64,000 nt of DNA from Microbotryomycetes sp. JL201 (Eukaryota; Basidiomycota; Microbotryomycetes): positions 124,001 through 188,000 of the forward strand of contig JAQYUZ010000001.1 in the NCBI GenBank assembly GCA_033819885.1, written 5' to 3'. Shown piece by piece: positions 23,575 through 36,126 of this stretch (positions within the stretch are counted from its first letter, which is position 1; each line of letters begins with the position of its first letter). The position numbers were made by a program, and so were the translations under genes. A model generated the notes under the pieces. It did not search any database. It saw nothing but the letters and a program-made list of their open reading frames with translations, and was not told where the DNA came from.

Positions 23575-26223
23575 ATGTACAGCGACCCTCGTGACGACTT
23601 CCACAGGAGCGCACGTCGCGACGCTCCTCGACCAGGCTACGGCCCACCAAGAACAGACGATGGCTGGTCAGACAGACGGAGCTACGACTATCCTCCTCGA
23701 GACTTTGATGACCGTGGCCCGCTGTATGTCGACCGCCCCCCGCCAATGATGGACAGAGGCTACGACGATTATCGCGGCCGTACTCCACCCGGTGAGATAA
23801 CCTGCCGCCGCAACTAGAGCCATGTACTAACCCATATGGCATGCTCAGACTATCGCGGCTCTAAGCGGATGCGCTCACCTTCGCCGACTACCGGCAAGCT
23901 CACTTTGGCTGTGCCGTGACGCTGAAGCCTGTGCTAATCTTTCTGCGCTCCAGGTGACCTGAACCCCCGCTTCTTGCCGCCGTAGGTCCCTCCGATAATT
24001 CACCGCCTACGTTCTCCACTGACTTTGGCCGCGGCCAATTTTAGCGGTGCCCCAGAGCCGCCAGACGAGCTGGATTACAAAGTCACACGCCGCTACTACC
24101 GCGACTGGTTACAATATGCCAAACCCAAGATTGCCGCGGACGATGCAGCCTTTGAAAACGCGTGGCAGCACTACGAGATCTCTTTCAAACGTAGAGACGT
24201 CGAACGCGTTTTCAACAAGGCCAAAAAAGATTCTTGGTTTCAAGAGAAGTACAATCCCAGCAAGAATATGGCAGAGATGCGCGCGCGGAACAAGGCGAAA
24301 GGACGCAGTGGCAAGCTGCAAAAGTTCCTCGCAGAGCTCGACGACCTGAAGGAGCTGTCTTTTGACTATCGTAAGTATACGGCCGAGGCATCTAGTCTCA
24401 TCAACTCAACTCAAATCGCATCGACAGCCGAGCGAAAGCCGAATAACGATGGCGCAACGTCCGTCGGCGAGAACGGCGTGACAAAGGAAGCGGACCATGA
24501 CAAGGTGGAAGACGCAACGGTAGACGCCAAGCCAGAGAAGCAGGAAGACGTCGCCCTGCAGAATACACGCGACAACGTCGACTTTGTTGAGATTCCGGCA
24601 TCCGAGTGCACTGTGCTCCTGCGGGACTTGGCCCCGACAGTCACGCGCGAAGAGCTTGAAGATGCAAGCGTCGACTGTTCATCCAGAACCACATGAAGCT
24701 GACTTTTGAATGGATGCAGCTGTGCACAAAATTAGCGAGCTTTGAATATCTTGCGCTTGGTGCGCCCGAAGCCGCCAAAGACTACGCTCGCTCCGGTTGG
24801 GCTGTGTTTGGACAGGTAGCCGATGCCACAACTGCAGCAACAGAGCTTTCCGCATCGAAGGTGAGTAGAATCTCCAGACAGGCTTCGTACAACGCTCAAA
24901 ATGCATATGATACGGTTGCAGCTCGGCATCAAGGCCGTTGTGGCAGAAAATCCAAAAAAGGCTCGTACAAAAGCGGCGCCGAGTCTGGCTAGCGCTCCAG
25001 AACGGATCGCGACAGACTTGGACAATGTTCGCAGGGCGGCTCTAAGCTTTGAGAAAGAAGAGGGCGACTCTCGAGGCAGCTCAGCGATAGAGGAGCGTTT
25101 CGAGAAAGCGAAAGCAGAGCTCGAGCAAGAGACAGATGAAGACGTCAGCAAGGCGCGGCTTGAAAGCTTGGTGCGTTCTTGGCCCTCAAGAAGCTGTCAA
25201 TCGGAGACTGACTATACGCTTCGGGCATGACAGGCGCGCCAAACGTTGGACTTGTATCTGCACTACTTGCGCACGGTCTTCAACAGCTGCTTCTATTGCC
25301 TCTCGACGTTCGAATATGCCGAAGAACTTTGTGCTAAATGCCCAAAACATCTGCGGAGGCAGCTGCAGCCGAATGCCATCCGAACAAAGCCAGAAGGTGA
25401 TTCTCGTTTAATTGCTATGCGCAAGTTGAGCGACATGCTGATTTCCTCGGTCCACGTCATGCAGAGCTCACTTGGACGAGATGGTTCGACGAGCGTGTTC
25501 CATTGTTTGCCGATCGTGAGAACGTCAATCCGCTTGACTTTGGTGGCAAAGACTATGATGCGTCCGTCCAATGTCTGGTCTTCTGAAGGTCCCACACGCT
25601 GACTAGCTCTGTTGGTCCAGTGCTGTCGAAGCAATGGCGAGCGCGCATTACAAAGAAGAAGAACCTGGCAAATACCGCTGCACGGGCTGCTCAAAGCTGT
25701 TCAGTGCGCACAAATTCATTATCAAGCATTTGTTCACCAAGCACGGTGACATTTTCGACCAAGCCAAGCTTGACGAGGTGCGTCCAGCTTTTCTTGGGCA
25801 TTCAGTCTCACGCAGCGACTGATAGTGCATCAAAAAACGTAGATCAAGTTTTTCAACAATTATGCGCTCGACCCGGTGCGCATTCCGCTTCAAACTCCGT
25901 TCGACACTTTCACAGAGACTGGTTTGCGGGAACGTACACGTGAAGCCAAATCGTTGTCCGAACGATTCGGTCACAAGGTCGAAGACGGCGGGTCGGCAAA
26001 GAGACGTCGTCGGGCTGAAAACGGAGGCAAAACTTTGCCGCCTCCGCCTCCGCCAAAGGGAGTCAAGTTGGATCCAAGAGCATCGAGGGGCATGTCGTCT
26101 TATGCTGACCTGGTAAGCTCGGATCGGGTTGCCGAATAAAGTTCGGTGGTGCTGACTGTGTCTGGGGCCGCGCAGGACAATGCCCCGGCTGGTGCGAGTG
26201 ACGATATTGTGCTTCAATACTGA
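23575..26223 (+). CDS. ARS2/SERRATE-type nuclear cap-complex effector
   Basis: Bridges the nuclear cap-binding complex to RNA processing, export or decay factors. The start MYSDPRDDFHRSARRD leads into an Arg/Asp/Tyr-rich tail. The SERRATE/ARS2 N-terminal domain follows (DYKVTRRYYRDWLQYAKPK; WFQEKYNPSKNM). An RRM-like part contains TVLLRDLAPTVTREEL and DYARSGWAVF. The C-terminal core has a zinc finger, YRCTGCSKLFSAHKFIIKHL (C-x2-C-x12-H-x4-H), and FFNNYALDPVRIP. It ends in ASDDIVLQY. Splicing near 23897-24041 is ambiguous: either two introns, the first with a GC donor, or one longer GT-AG intron ending at the same acceptor. The intron near 24675-24729 has a weak GT donor. Confidence 0.92.
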
Positions 26224-26504
26224 AAGCAGACGCAGTTATATATCGTTCAGACCAGTGCGTAGAAGATGTAGTTCCTTGGAAATGCAAAGCAAAAGTTGCA
26301 AATAGCATACAACAACATGCTACCGAGTGTATCGAAACCCAGTATGGTTGGATTGAAGCGCCAAGTCCATGAGCTTGACGACGACGACGACAGAGATGGA
26401 GTTTCGAGCACGTTGGTGCTCATGTCCGAATTGACACACTCCATGCACTTGGAGAGGCGGTGGCTCGTGGCGCATTGATCACGCTGGATACGGCCTACGG
26501 CGGA

Positions 26505-27374
26505 TCAATGTTCCATCTTGACGTCAGCGTGATTGTGCTCGTCGCCGTTGACCTGTGACGTCGAGGAATTTTTGACCATTGAAGCCAGCTCTGGAAACGC
26601 CTCTGACATTTGCGAAGTGAGAATGTCGTGGTATTCCTGTGTTTTTGACGGAAACTGTCAATGGGCGAGAACGCTCCGCGAGTTTAGATTTGACTTACCG
26701 AGACTGCGCTTAGGATGCCGTTCGTGTACATATTTTCGCCTGCAACGCGTTCGATCATCTCACGCGTGTAGGTGTGGGGGTTCTTGCCTTGGTCGACGTA
26801 GCTGTGGCGCGAATGCGCGAACAAGGAAAGAAGCACAACGTCAATCACAAACGGTGAGCGCGCAGCTCAAGGAGGCATACTTGATGACGTCAAGTGGAAT
26901 GTTGATGTCTGCCACGCTGTCCTTGTTGCCATACAGGCTGGCCAGGTGGTCGAGCGTTTGCGAGCTACAGTCGGCGAGGCCATGTCACGCGTGTCAGAGC
27001 AAGAGTGATGCGCTGTGCACGAGCATAGAGTCTGGCTGACATTTTTCGGCCCACGAGTCCTCCCGGAAAGCCACTCGCGACGCCATCTGGTGCTGTCTCG
27101 ACTGCGGACGGCTGAACGTCGGACGCGCCTAGGTGGGTACACTGCAAGTCAGAGGCTGACAGGCTCAAGAGGCGGGGTGCCATGCTTGCAGGAGCAAAGC
27201 GAGCGCGCACTCGGACTAACAGATGCCAATTTCAAGCAGCGACTGGAGCAAGCCCTCGAGCGTCGCCTCGAGCTGAGCTGTGGCCGGTAACGATTCGTTC
27301 GGCATCATCAAATGATTGGAGTGGCTCGTGTCTGTCGGTGGCGGGCCATGTTGGCCTTCGAGGGTCGACGTCAT
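26505..27374 (-). CDS. MED10: Mediator complex subunit 10
   Basis: Middle-module subunit of Mediator, linking activators to RNA polymerase II. Splicing gives MTSTLEGQHGPPP, then ATAQLEATLEGLLQSLLEI, GICASDVQPS, a Gly/Pro-rich insert ending in GGLVGRKI, SQTLDHLASLYGNKDSVAD, INIPLDVINYVDQGKNPHTY, and SEYHDILTSQMSEAFPELA. The YVDQGKNP-x-x-YT-x-E motif is the family signature. Start ATG at 27374-27372; stop at 26505-26507. At least four introns of normal size. The tail after the conserved part is short and acidic/His-rich. Head to head with the prolyl oligopeptidase gene. Confidence 0.88.
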
Positions 27375-27551
27375 GGCATTGGTCGGAAGTCAAGCGACGA
27401 AAGCTACGGCGCTTCGCTCCTCACTTGTTCGCTCGCTCCTCGCATCCCGTGAATGCTTGTGCGACTCGCGTCACCTTCAACTCAGTTGCTGTTGCTTTCG
27501 ACTGCCGCCTTTCGCGTACACGTTCCCGCTCGTCGCCACTTGATCAGAACA

Positions 27552-30168
27552 ATGACATCCGCCCCTGCGCGGACTGCTTGGGACCCCGCCGCAACGCCTT
27601 ACCCAAAAGTCAGGCGCGATGAGCAGTTCACAGAGACATTCACGAGCGCCAAGCACGGCAAGGTCGATGTCAAGGACCCGTTTCACTGGCTGCAAGACCC
27701 AGACTCACAAGAGACAAAGCAGTTTGTACAACAACAAGGACAGTTTGCACGCAAATACCTCGACCAGAATCCATACGCGAAGCAGTTCAAACAAGCTTTG
27801 ACAGAGAACTGGAACTTTCCACGCTGTCAGTCGACGTCCGCGCACCGCTGTGGTGCGGCCCCACTTGATTTGACTGACCGCGTGGTGCCTCATTTCTGTC
27901 TCGCTCACAGTCTCGTGTCCGGCGCTCAAAGGCGATGGAAATTACTACTTTACGTACAACTCTGGCCTGCAGGCACAGCCCGTCATGTACAGATTCCCAA
28001 AGGACAAGGCCACGCAGCCAGTGCCAGACGGACAGGTCGGTGGCGACCTCTTTTTTGATGTCAACCTCCTGAGCGACGACGGATCAGTGTCACGCTCGAC
28101 GTCTTCGTTCTCAGAAGACGGCAAATGGTTCGCATACGCCTTGTCACGGTCTGGCTCGGACTGGAACACGTGCTACGTGAGAAGTACCGACACGCCTCAT
28201 AAAGCTGGCCAGGCTGTTGGCACCGACGAGGGAAGACTTGAAGACGATGTCATCCGCTACATCAAGTTCTCGAGTATCGCGTGGACAAAGGACTCGAAAG
28301 GCTTCTTCTACCAGCGCCTACCTGCGCGCAAAGGTCACGGCGCAGACACGGACGACAAGGCTGGGACAGAAACTGACGCAGACCTTAACGCGATGCTGTA
28401 CTACCACAAGGTCGGCACAAGCCAAGAGCAAGACGTGCTCGTGCACAAAGATCCCGAGCATCCCGAATGGATGTTTGGTGTAAGCGTAACGGACGACGGA
28501 AGGTACGCTGTCATGTACACTTCGAAGGATACGGGCAGGTCCAACTTGGCCTGGATCGCCGATCTCAAGGACGCCGACATGGCTAATCTCAAATGGACAA
28601 AGCTCGTCAACGAGTGGGGGTCATACTGGGGCGATATCGCCAACGATGAAACACTGTTCTACTTCATGACAAACGCGGATGAATCGCCAAACTACAAGGT
28701 CGTCACGTACGATTTGGCCAAGCCCGAGCGCGGATTTGTCGACCTCGTCGAGCACGATCCAAAGACGCTTTTGGCTGGGGCGCATGTCGTTCAAGATAAG
28801 ATGGTTTTGCAGTATTCTGTTGACGTCAAAGATCAGATCTATCTACATGATCTGCAGTCTGGCAAGCGCATCAAGCAGCTCGTGCCCAACCTGGTCGGCT
28901 CGCTGGATCAGATCGCTGGCAGGCGCAAAGACAATGAAATCTGGTACTCGGTTAGCAGTTTTACGAGTCCAGGAACTATATACAGGTATGACTTTTCAGC
29001 GCCTGACGGCCAAGAGGAAAGCGTGTACCGCGTCGCAAAGGTCAAAGGCATCAACCCAGACGATTTTATTTCTGAGCAAGGTGAGTTTCAGATTCATGTC
29101 GTGGACGGAAATGCTGATTCTTTGCCGTTTCAAGTTTTTTACGAATCAAAAGACGGCACGCGCATTCCAATGTTTGTCACGCGCCATAAAGACGTCGCAC
29201 AAGACGGCACCGCACCGGCCATCCTCTACGGGTGCGACGAATTTTGGCAGGCTTGCTTGACTATTCTGATGTTCCGCGTCCTTCAGGTATGGCGGGTTCT
29301 CCATACCTTTGAACCCCTTCTTCTCGCCAAGGTGAGCCGATCGGACTGATCAGACCCTTCTGGCGCGCGTACTTATTCGTGATATTATCCAGCTTCTTGA
29401 CGTGGATCAAGCACTACCGGGGAGTTTTGGCGTGAGCAAATTCTTCGGCCGCCTACGATCCCGCTTGCTGATCAATCGACCAAATTCCCCTGCAAGCGTG
29501 GCAAACCTTCGCGGAGGCGGAGAATACGGCGAAACATGGCATCTCGCGGGCACCAAGGAACGCAAGCAAAACGTATTTGACGATTTTCAGTGGGCCGCCA
29601 AGTACCTCATCGACCAGAAGTACGTGGCCAAGGACAAGGTGTCGATCTCAGGAGGCAGCAACGGCGGTCTGCTCGTTGCCGCTTGTGTCAATCAGGCGCC
29701 AGAGTTGTTTGGTGCCGCCGTAGCCAACGTTGGTGTGCTCGACATGCTTCGTTTCCAACGGTACACGATCGGTCGTGCATGGGTGGCAGACTATGGCACT
29801 TCGGACGAACCGGAAGGGTTTGACTATTTGTACAAGTACTCACCTTTGCACACGGTCAACTCGAGCAAGACGTACCCGCCCGTCATGCTGTTGACTGCAG
29901 ACCACGATGACCGAGTATCGCCGTTGCACAGTTTCAAGTACGCGGCTGAATTGCAACATCAGTTGCCAAATAACCCGAACCCTCTGCTATTGAGGGTTGA
30001 CACGAAAGCTGGACACGGTGCCGGAAAAAGTACGGAGAAGCGGATCGACGAGGCGGTTGACGAATAGTGAGTGTCGCGCCGATGAGTGTTTTTGAGCTTC
30101 GGCTGATTTTTACTTGTGCTTTCAGCGGGTTCGTGGCGCAAAGCATGGGTCTCGAGTGGCACCCGTAA
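27552..30168 (+). CDS. Prolyl oligopeptidase (S9A serine peptidase)
   Basis: Cytosolic peptidase that cleaves short peptides after proline. The N-terminal beta-propeller is recognisable from KDPFHWLQDPDSQETKQFV through FSCPALKGDGNYYFTYNSGL. The catalytic alpha/beta-hydrolase domain begins with AILYGYGGFSIPLNPFFSP after splicing of the intron near 29237-29286. The triad is visible: Ser in GGSNGG, Asp in TADHDDRVSP, His in AGHGAGK. LRGGGEYGE is also conserved. The last intron joins DE to YGFVAQSMGLEWHP, stop 30166-30168. A longer frame from 27453 would add a leader (MLVRLASPSTQLLLL...) that looks like a targeting sequence; I prefer 27552 from family length. Confidence 0.95.
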
Positions 30169-30817
30169 GCAATTGGTATACTATAGACTGTAGCACTTGT
30201 GCACATGCCATCAAGCGACTTGAGTTGGGTATTTCCACACTGAACATCGGAAAAGCGCCCAGAGAGAGGGCAAGGGTGACGATGTGTCGTTCCCAAGCCA
30301 GCACAACATTGCGATTGAGCTTAGTTGAGGTTGATCTCGGCTCACGGGCAGGCGTAACACGCAAGGCCCGATGTTTGCGAGCACTCGTGCGAGTTTGAAG
30401 CCGAGTTGACCGCTTTGTCGGCTCCGAAACCGATACGAGAACGTGAATTGCTAGTGATCGGAATCTTGGAATCATTAACACTTGCCAGACCTTTCGATTG
30501 TGCTCGTGGCCGGTTGACCACCGGCGCGAGATCAGGCCCTCGAATGCTATCTGATCAGATTGTCCAGCGGGGCTTTTTTTTTCTCCCATCAGCTCTTTGT
30601 GCGAGACGGCCAAGCGTACACACATCGCGCCGTTTTCGACGTTCATCCTGACATTGTGCTGCTGCTTTCCGATCAGCCGAGGACGAACGTCTTGCGGTGC
30701 AGACTCGGACTTGGCGCTCTTTCTGTCTCCGCCCGGATCACGCCGCGTCCCTGCCGCGCCATCAACGGCCGGCCACGGCGGCCGCGGACCTCTTGTCATA
30801 CATTGAAGAGGGTAGAA
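30169..30817. promoter_or_regulatory. Intergenic: upstream of the copper-fist gene
   Basis: 649 bp between the peptidase stop and the copper-fist start. It contains a T-rich run near 30570-30585. A reverse-strand open frame of 225 codons covers it but reads as low-complexity, Arg-rich sequence without recognisable motifs, so I treat this as promoter and UTR. Confidence 0.4.
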
Positions 30818-33262
30818 ATGGTTCTAATTGACGGCGTCAAGGTCAGTATAGCCTTCCGATTACATTTTGCGTAACAGTTTGGACGGCTGACAGCTCCCGG
30901 CCGGTCAGTTTGCGTGCCAGTCGTGCATCAAAGGACACAGGTCTTCCAAGGTTGGTCAGAGCGAGACTGTATTGATCTGTACCGCATGCTAACGTGTGAT
31001 GTTGACAGTGCACACACACTTCGCGCACGCTTGTTGAAATCAAGAGTCGGTCACAAGACGCCTCGGCCGCTTTGCGCCCACTGTGCGGAGCACTGACTCG
31101 CTAATTTTGCAGAGAAAGGCAGACCGGCCTCGCAATGTGCGCACTGTCGGGATCTGAGGCGGACGCGGTCTGTGCACGGCCGGTGCGACTGTGCCGCGAG
31201 AGACCTCGAAGGTGCGCCCTGCCTCGGCACAGGACAAACACACCTACGGGTCCCACTGACTTGATGACGCAGAGAAACCGAAGGCTCGCGTGCTCATGAA
31301 CGGCATAGTAGACATTGTCCAGCCGCCGTCGCCCGCCGACGAACAATCTGCCGCAACGGGCAGGCGAGGTACGAAATGTAGCCGGTGGCATGCAGCGATA
31401 GTGGCACTGACGCTCGGCATGTGTCACAGTGACCCATCTTCTCAATCCTTGCAACTGTCGACGCGGAGGGCCATGCAATTGCTGCCACATTCTCGACCGC
31501 TCAAAGGGCAAGGCGCCGGCAGGTAGACCAGCTCCCGGCACGCCGTCCACTTCAGACGCGCCATCACCGGCAGGGTCGTGCTGCTCCTCAAAGATCCACA
31601 CGCCAGGCAGCATCTTGTCGTCAGCCACGAGCCCTACGTCGTACTTTGATTCGGTTCCGAGCCCGCTGCCTTTGCCACCGCATTTGATCGGGTTTACGAC
31701 GAGCTCGACGTCCCAATTCATGCACTCTGCAGTAACTACGCCATCTCCACTCAATCCAGCGGTGCAACAGCTGCAGCAACCACTGCAGCAGTCGCCGCCA
31801 AATTTAGCCAATGCTTGCCCGTCCGGCATCGTCGGCGGCTCCTGCTGTGGCAACCGTACTCCACTACCCGTTTCCCAAGGCCCAGCAGCGTCGCAACAGC
31901 CACAAATGTCTTTGCTCTCTCTAGGACAAGAAGATCTATTTGCCGGGTACTCGGCTGAAGCGGCGAAGCAGCCCGTTATCAGCAGTGTGTATGGTCCGCC
32001 GCCGCAATACCAACAGCAGCAGGCGCCGCTGTTTTTGCCTCAGACACACGGCACCTCAGCTTGCTTCTGTGGCGACTTGTGCGCCTGTCCAGGCTGCCCT
32101 CAACATGACCCTCTTGGACGCAAATTTGGCTTGAGTGGATCGGGTCAGGGATGTCGATGTGACTCGGGTCGGGAGCAGATGGGTGCTCCTAAATCGTGCT
32201 GCGGAGGTGGAAAGGGGCCGGCGTCTGTTGCTGAACCTGTAACGACATTGCCTGGTGGCGTTCCGGCCGACAACATGATGCAGCTCCTCATGCAGTCCCA
32301 TCAAAATTCAGCGCCGATACTCTGGGGCAATTCGCTTGGAGGCGACGTGATGCTTCAGCCAGGACTTGTCACGCTGGGAGTATCGACTGGGCTCCCATCG
32401 CTCGATTTGATTTGGAGTGGCATCGATCCGCACAAGGCGATGAACATGGCAAATATCTTGGAACAACTGCCACAACATCCTGTGCGCCTATCCTTGCAGC
32501 TGTGATGAGAGCTATGAGCTGACTGCAGGATCACTCACTCAGTTCCAGCAGGCGTCACTCGCGGGACCATCGCGTTCTCGCAGCCAAAAGCGTCACTCTT
32601 CCGTCGCGAGTCGCGCACCTTCGAGAACGTCAACGGCGCCGGCGACGCCCGTCCATGAGTCGATGCTTGGTTTCGCTTACGAGAGCACTTGCGGAGATGG
32701 AGACCAGCTCGAACCTGGTTGTGGCGACATGTGCACATGCTCGGCGGATTGCGCTTGTCGATCTGGTGGTATTGCGATTGACATTGACCCCGAGCCGTCT
32801 GCCGAGATGTCCGCTTCAGTAAACTTGACCCGATCGTTTGCGGACGACATCATGGCAATGTCGCTCTCGACGTCGCATCCGGCCGATATCGGCGTGTCGT
32901 TGCCGGATCTATCATTGGCAGGCTTGCAGCTCGACCAACCAATTGTACCTTCCCCTATGGACTTTGCCGACAATGCGCCTTCGAATGCCGTCGGCTCCTT
33001 GACACCACTTGATCCATCTTTTGCGGACGCACTCTTCACGACGGTTGACCCGTTCAATTTTCAAAAGACGTCTACAGTGATGACATCGGCAGTGCCCGCC
33101 ACTTCTCTCCAGCCTCCAGCAATGTTTTCGCCGCTGTCGTCCCCGCCAGACTTTGACAGTCTGCACCGCATGTGCTCGACCGGATCACCTTTCGAAACCG
33201 TTCAATCGCCGATTGACTTCACTAGCATCGATTTCTCAGCAATACCGTCACCAAATGCTTGA
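30818..33262 (+). CDS. Copper-fist transcription factor (Cuf1/Mac1/Ace1 type)
   Basis: Copper-sensing regulator. The N-terminal copper-fist DNA-binding domain is spread over several small exons: MVLIDGVK, FACQSCIKGHRSSK, CTHTSRTLVEIKKKGRP, then ASQCAHCRDLRRTRSVHGRC. KKGRP is the AT-hook-like element. A second conserved block is VTHLLNPCNCRRGGPCNCC. Two later Cys clusters, CFCGDLCACPGCPQH (C-x-C-x3-C-x-C-x2-C-x2-H, close to the Mac1 repeat) and GCGDMCTCSADCACRSG, could bind Cu(I) and tune activity. The rest is Ser/Pro/Gln-rich and probably disordered. Whether it acts in copper shortage or excess cannot be told. Tail to tail with SURF1, a cytochrome-oxidase assembly gene. Confidence 0.92.
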
Positions 33263-33427
33263 TCGACCTTGTCCGCAATGATACAGATTTCAGTACTTTC
33301 TCAATTTTGTGCTTGTTGTAACCAAACCTGACGCTTGCAAAGAGTGGAGAAAAAAACTTGTCCGACAGCTCACTCGGATACAACAAACATGTGTCTATTC
33401 AAGTCTCACGCGCGTCCAAGTTGTGCT

Positions 33428-34617
33428 TTACTCTCTCGTGACGCTTCTCAGATCTCGAGGATTGGCGATTCTAGGTTTCTTGTTGAGACGCCAGAACAAG
33501 AATGCTGTAGCAACTGACAGAGCATACCTACGTGCGAAAGATAATCAGCACGACCCAAACCTTTGGTGTTTGCAGATAAGTACTGACCAGGTGGCCGCAT
33601 AAGTGGCGTGCATGTTCCGCAAGTGAATCTCTGCCGGTCGGCCAACCGGAATGCCTTCGTTGAGTCTCATTCCAATGTCACCTATCTGGTCATCTGAAGG
33701 GGAAAACAAGTCAGTGTCGTCAGCGTAATGCTTCTCTTTCGCCAGTGGACGAACCCAAGATTTCGTCTACAAGGACGGGCTCGCTATGCATGTGCTCAGC
33801 CATTTCTTTTATGTTGGCAAATACCCATTGTCGCTTTGACGGATCGTTCTGCGGCGTGAAGGCGTTTGGTCGTTCCTGGTCACGGAGCATTCCGACAATT
33901 TGAACCTTGCCCTTCCGCTTCAGGGCGGAAAAACTGTCAGTGAAAAGCCTTGCGAGATTCAAGCGAAAGGAGAGCGTACCAAGCTGTTAGGCCTGTTACC
34001 CTGCTCCTTCTTTTCTCGGCGCACGAAACCTCTGTTGACAAGGATCGTATCTTGGTTCGGACCTCGTTTCAACGGCGTCACCACGTGAAAGCCCAGCTCG
34101 CCATCGCGCGTTCTCGGACCAATTTCGATCTCGTTGTCATAGTCAAATTCTCCCTCGACGATCACTTTTCGGTAAGCAAATTGAGGAATCGCGCTTGGAC
34201 TGGGATGGGCACAAGTCAGCGCCACGGTTGTCAGGCGCGAGGTGAGACGCACTCGATCCTGCTGGGCAGTCCGACTGCAGGTTGATGCAGTTTGTTGTCG
34301 AGCTGGTCGATGAGGCTGAGCTTCCACTGCAGCCGCTGGATCTGCCAGCAGCCAAGTCCGAACGTAAAGACCGGCATGAAGCCGAGTACGATCTTGAACC
34401 CGAGTGACCTCTGGGGCTTGTTCAAAGATGCAGTTGTGCCTGCTGATGTCGTGATTGAGCGACTGGCGGCATGGTGCTGTGCGTGCGCATGACGCAACGG
34501 CCATCGCACTGTAGATCGAAGCAGCGGCGTTGATTGCTGCCTGCTCGAAAGGGAGATTTGCTGCGATGCGCTTCGAATCGCATGTGTTTGGGCTGTCATG
34601 CCGACGCCCCGGGGCAT
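33428..34617 (-). CDS. SHY1: Cytochrome c oxidase assembly protein SURF1/Shy1
   Basis: Inner-membrane protein that helps mature the Cox1 haem a centre. The presequence (MTAQTHAIRSASQQ...) is followed by the first membrane helix with the family motif FTFGLGCWQIQRLQWK. The intermembrane domain includes YRKVIVEGEFDYDNEIEIGP, GFHVVTPL, ILVNRGFVRREKKEQ and GKVQIVGMLRD. The second helix (TYAATWYALSVATAFLFW) ends in a basic tail, stop at 33428-33430. Two in-frame ATGs, 34617 and 34599, could start it. Five or so short introns. Length is normal. Confidence 0.93.
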
Positions 34618-36126
34618 AAACTCAACGGAAAGAGATGAAGGAGTGGTCGAGACAAAATTACCTTGCCTCCGTGTAGCAGGATTTATATGATAATTCCTGC
34701 CCGTTCTGAGAAGCATTGAGATACATTCTGCCGCGTAATTGTCACACCGTCTCAACGCCACTTTCGAGAAGCCTGCGTGATACGAGCGGGTATGTAAGCG
34801 GGCAGTTTCGAGAGATCTGTTCAATCTCTCTCACACACTCTTCCTCTGCCTGGTACGTGCTTTCTTGCATCTCTTCGAATTTCCGAAACTTCGGCTCGTG
34901 AAAGCTGGCTTCGGCAGAAAAAGTGTTGTAGACCAGGTGTGTTCAGTCAACCGCATTGCAGCTCATTCTTTCATCATCTCGAGCGGGCCGGATGCTATCG
35001 ATATGACTTTGCTCTATGACAGCAAGCGGCGCAATAGTCGTAGAAACACGAAGATCGATATCTTAGCCTGAGTATAGCAGCGTTGACAAAAAAACTGCAG
35101 GCTGACTTTCGAAGCGACGATCGTACTTCCTTCCGCACCTTTTACGACAGCGGTGTCCTTCTCCAAGCTGTGAGCCACGCAAAAAGTTTGGTGGGCACCG
35201 CTATTGCGGCGCAATCAAGAATAGTGAGGTACGGCTCAGGGGCTTCATTTTGATTTTGGGAAGCATTGGGACAAGGTTTGTGCTGTAGACTGGTGCTCTG
35301 TGCCTCGACTCCTGTGCACCTGGCCACTTTCGTAATAGCCGATCGCTCTTGCCCAGACGGACACCGGCCCCGTTTGGCTTGGCAAAATTTGCGACCGCGT
35401 GCTCGCACCACGAGCATAGCAACGGGAATCCGCTTTGATTCCATTGGGATGCAGGTGTTATCGTGCACATGAATTGGCGACAGACTGATTTTGCTGAGCT
35501 TGGGCCAGGTCCAGCACAGACTTTTGCCAGGCTTCTCGAACGCGAACTCGTGTAGCCAAATTTAGCACCTCTACGTCAGCTTCGCAACGCCAGCAGCGCA
35601 CTAACAAGCTTGTTTAAATGCATTGAAAACCCGTTATCATTGAGAACAATCTGGGGTCCCGCAGGAAGATACACCCTCTTTCCGTCGGGGCGATGTTATA
35701 CAACACATGACGGCGGCGGAAAGCCGTGATGTCGCCCCCGACGGCTCTCTGTCGGTTATCTTCCGCTAGAAGCTTGCCACGTAGACTAGGAGTCCACGGT
35801 TCGAGGAAACGGCGAACACAATGATGCAACTTGACACGGGCTCGAGTTTTTACTCATTATGCTGCAGGTAGCATTGATAAGTTCGTATGACCTCATCCGC
35901 TCAGGTGACCACGCTTCGAGGCCTCTGAGATGGCCGACGTGACTGCGGATTGAGGAAAAGGCTTGGCGCCCTGGCGGGGCAGACGAGGGCTTTTCTCGTC
36001 GTGCGGAATTCTGGGCTCGTCCCCGGACGTCTGGGGCTTATCACTGCCTGCCGTCCTTCCTGCTCCCTTCTCTTTCCCTCCGCCACCTGCCCAACCTCCT
36101 TCTCTCGCCACACTCCTCCCTACACT
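34618..36126. other. Long intergenic region, SURF1 / permease B
   Basis: 1.5 kb between divergent genes, the longest plain gap in the window. I find no coding exon that joins into a recognisable protein and no tRNA. The last ~200 bp before the permease start are CT-rich, as in many fungal promoters. An imperfect inverted repeat at 35664-35764 is listed separately. Confidence 0.5.
35664..35764. repeat. Imperfect inverted repeat (possible hairpin)
   Basis: Outer arms GGAAGAT (35664-35670) and ATCTTCC (35758-35764) enclose inner arms CCGTCGGGGCGA (35682-35693) and TCGCCCCCGACGG (35732-35744). The inner arms pair fully except for one bulged base. No target-site duplication or transposase is evident. 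It could be a small non-autonomous element remnant, a structured RNA or chance. Confidence 0.45.

Noticed and set aside
30122-30799. 225-codon reverse-strand open frame upstream of the copper-fist gene
   Set aside because: It overlaps the end of the peptidase gene, lacks recognisable motifs and has biased composition; intergenic sequence is the simpler reading.
35614-35829. tRNA gene or small ORF around the inverted repeat
   Set aside because: GGTTCGA occurs near 35799 but no matching A-box or cloverleaf could be drawn, and the 71-codon frame simply follows the repeat.
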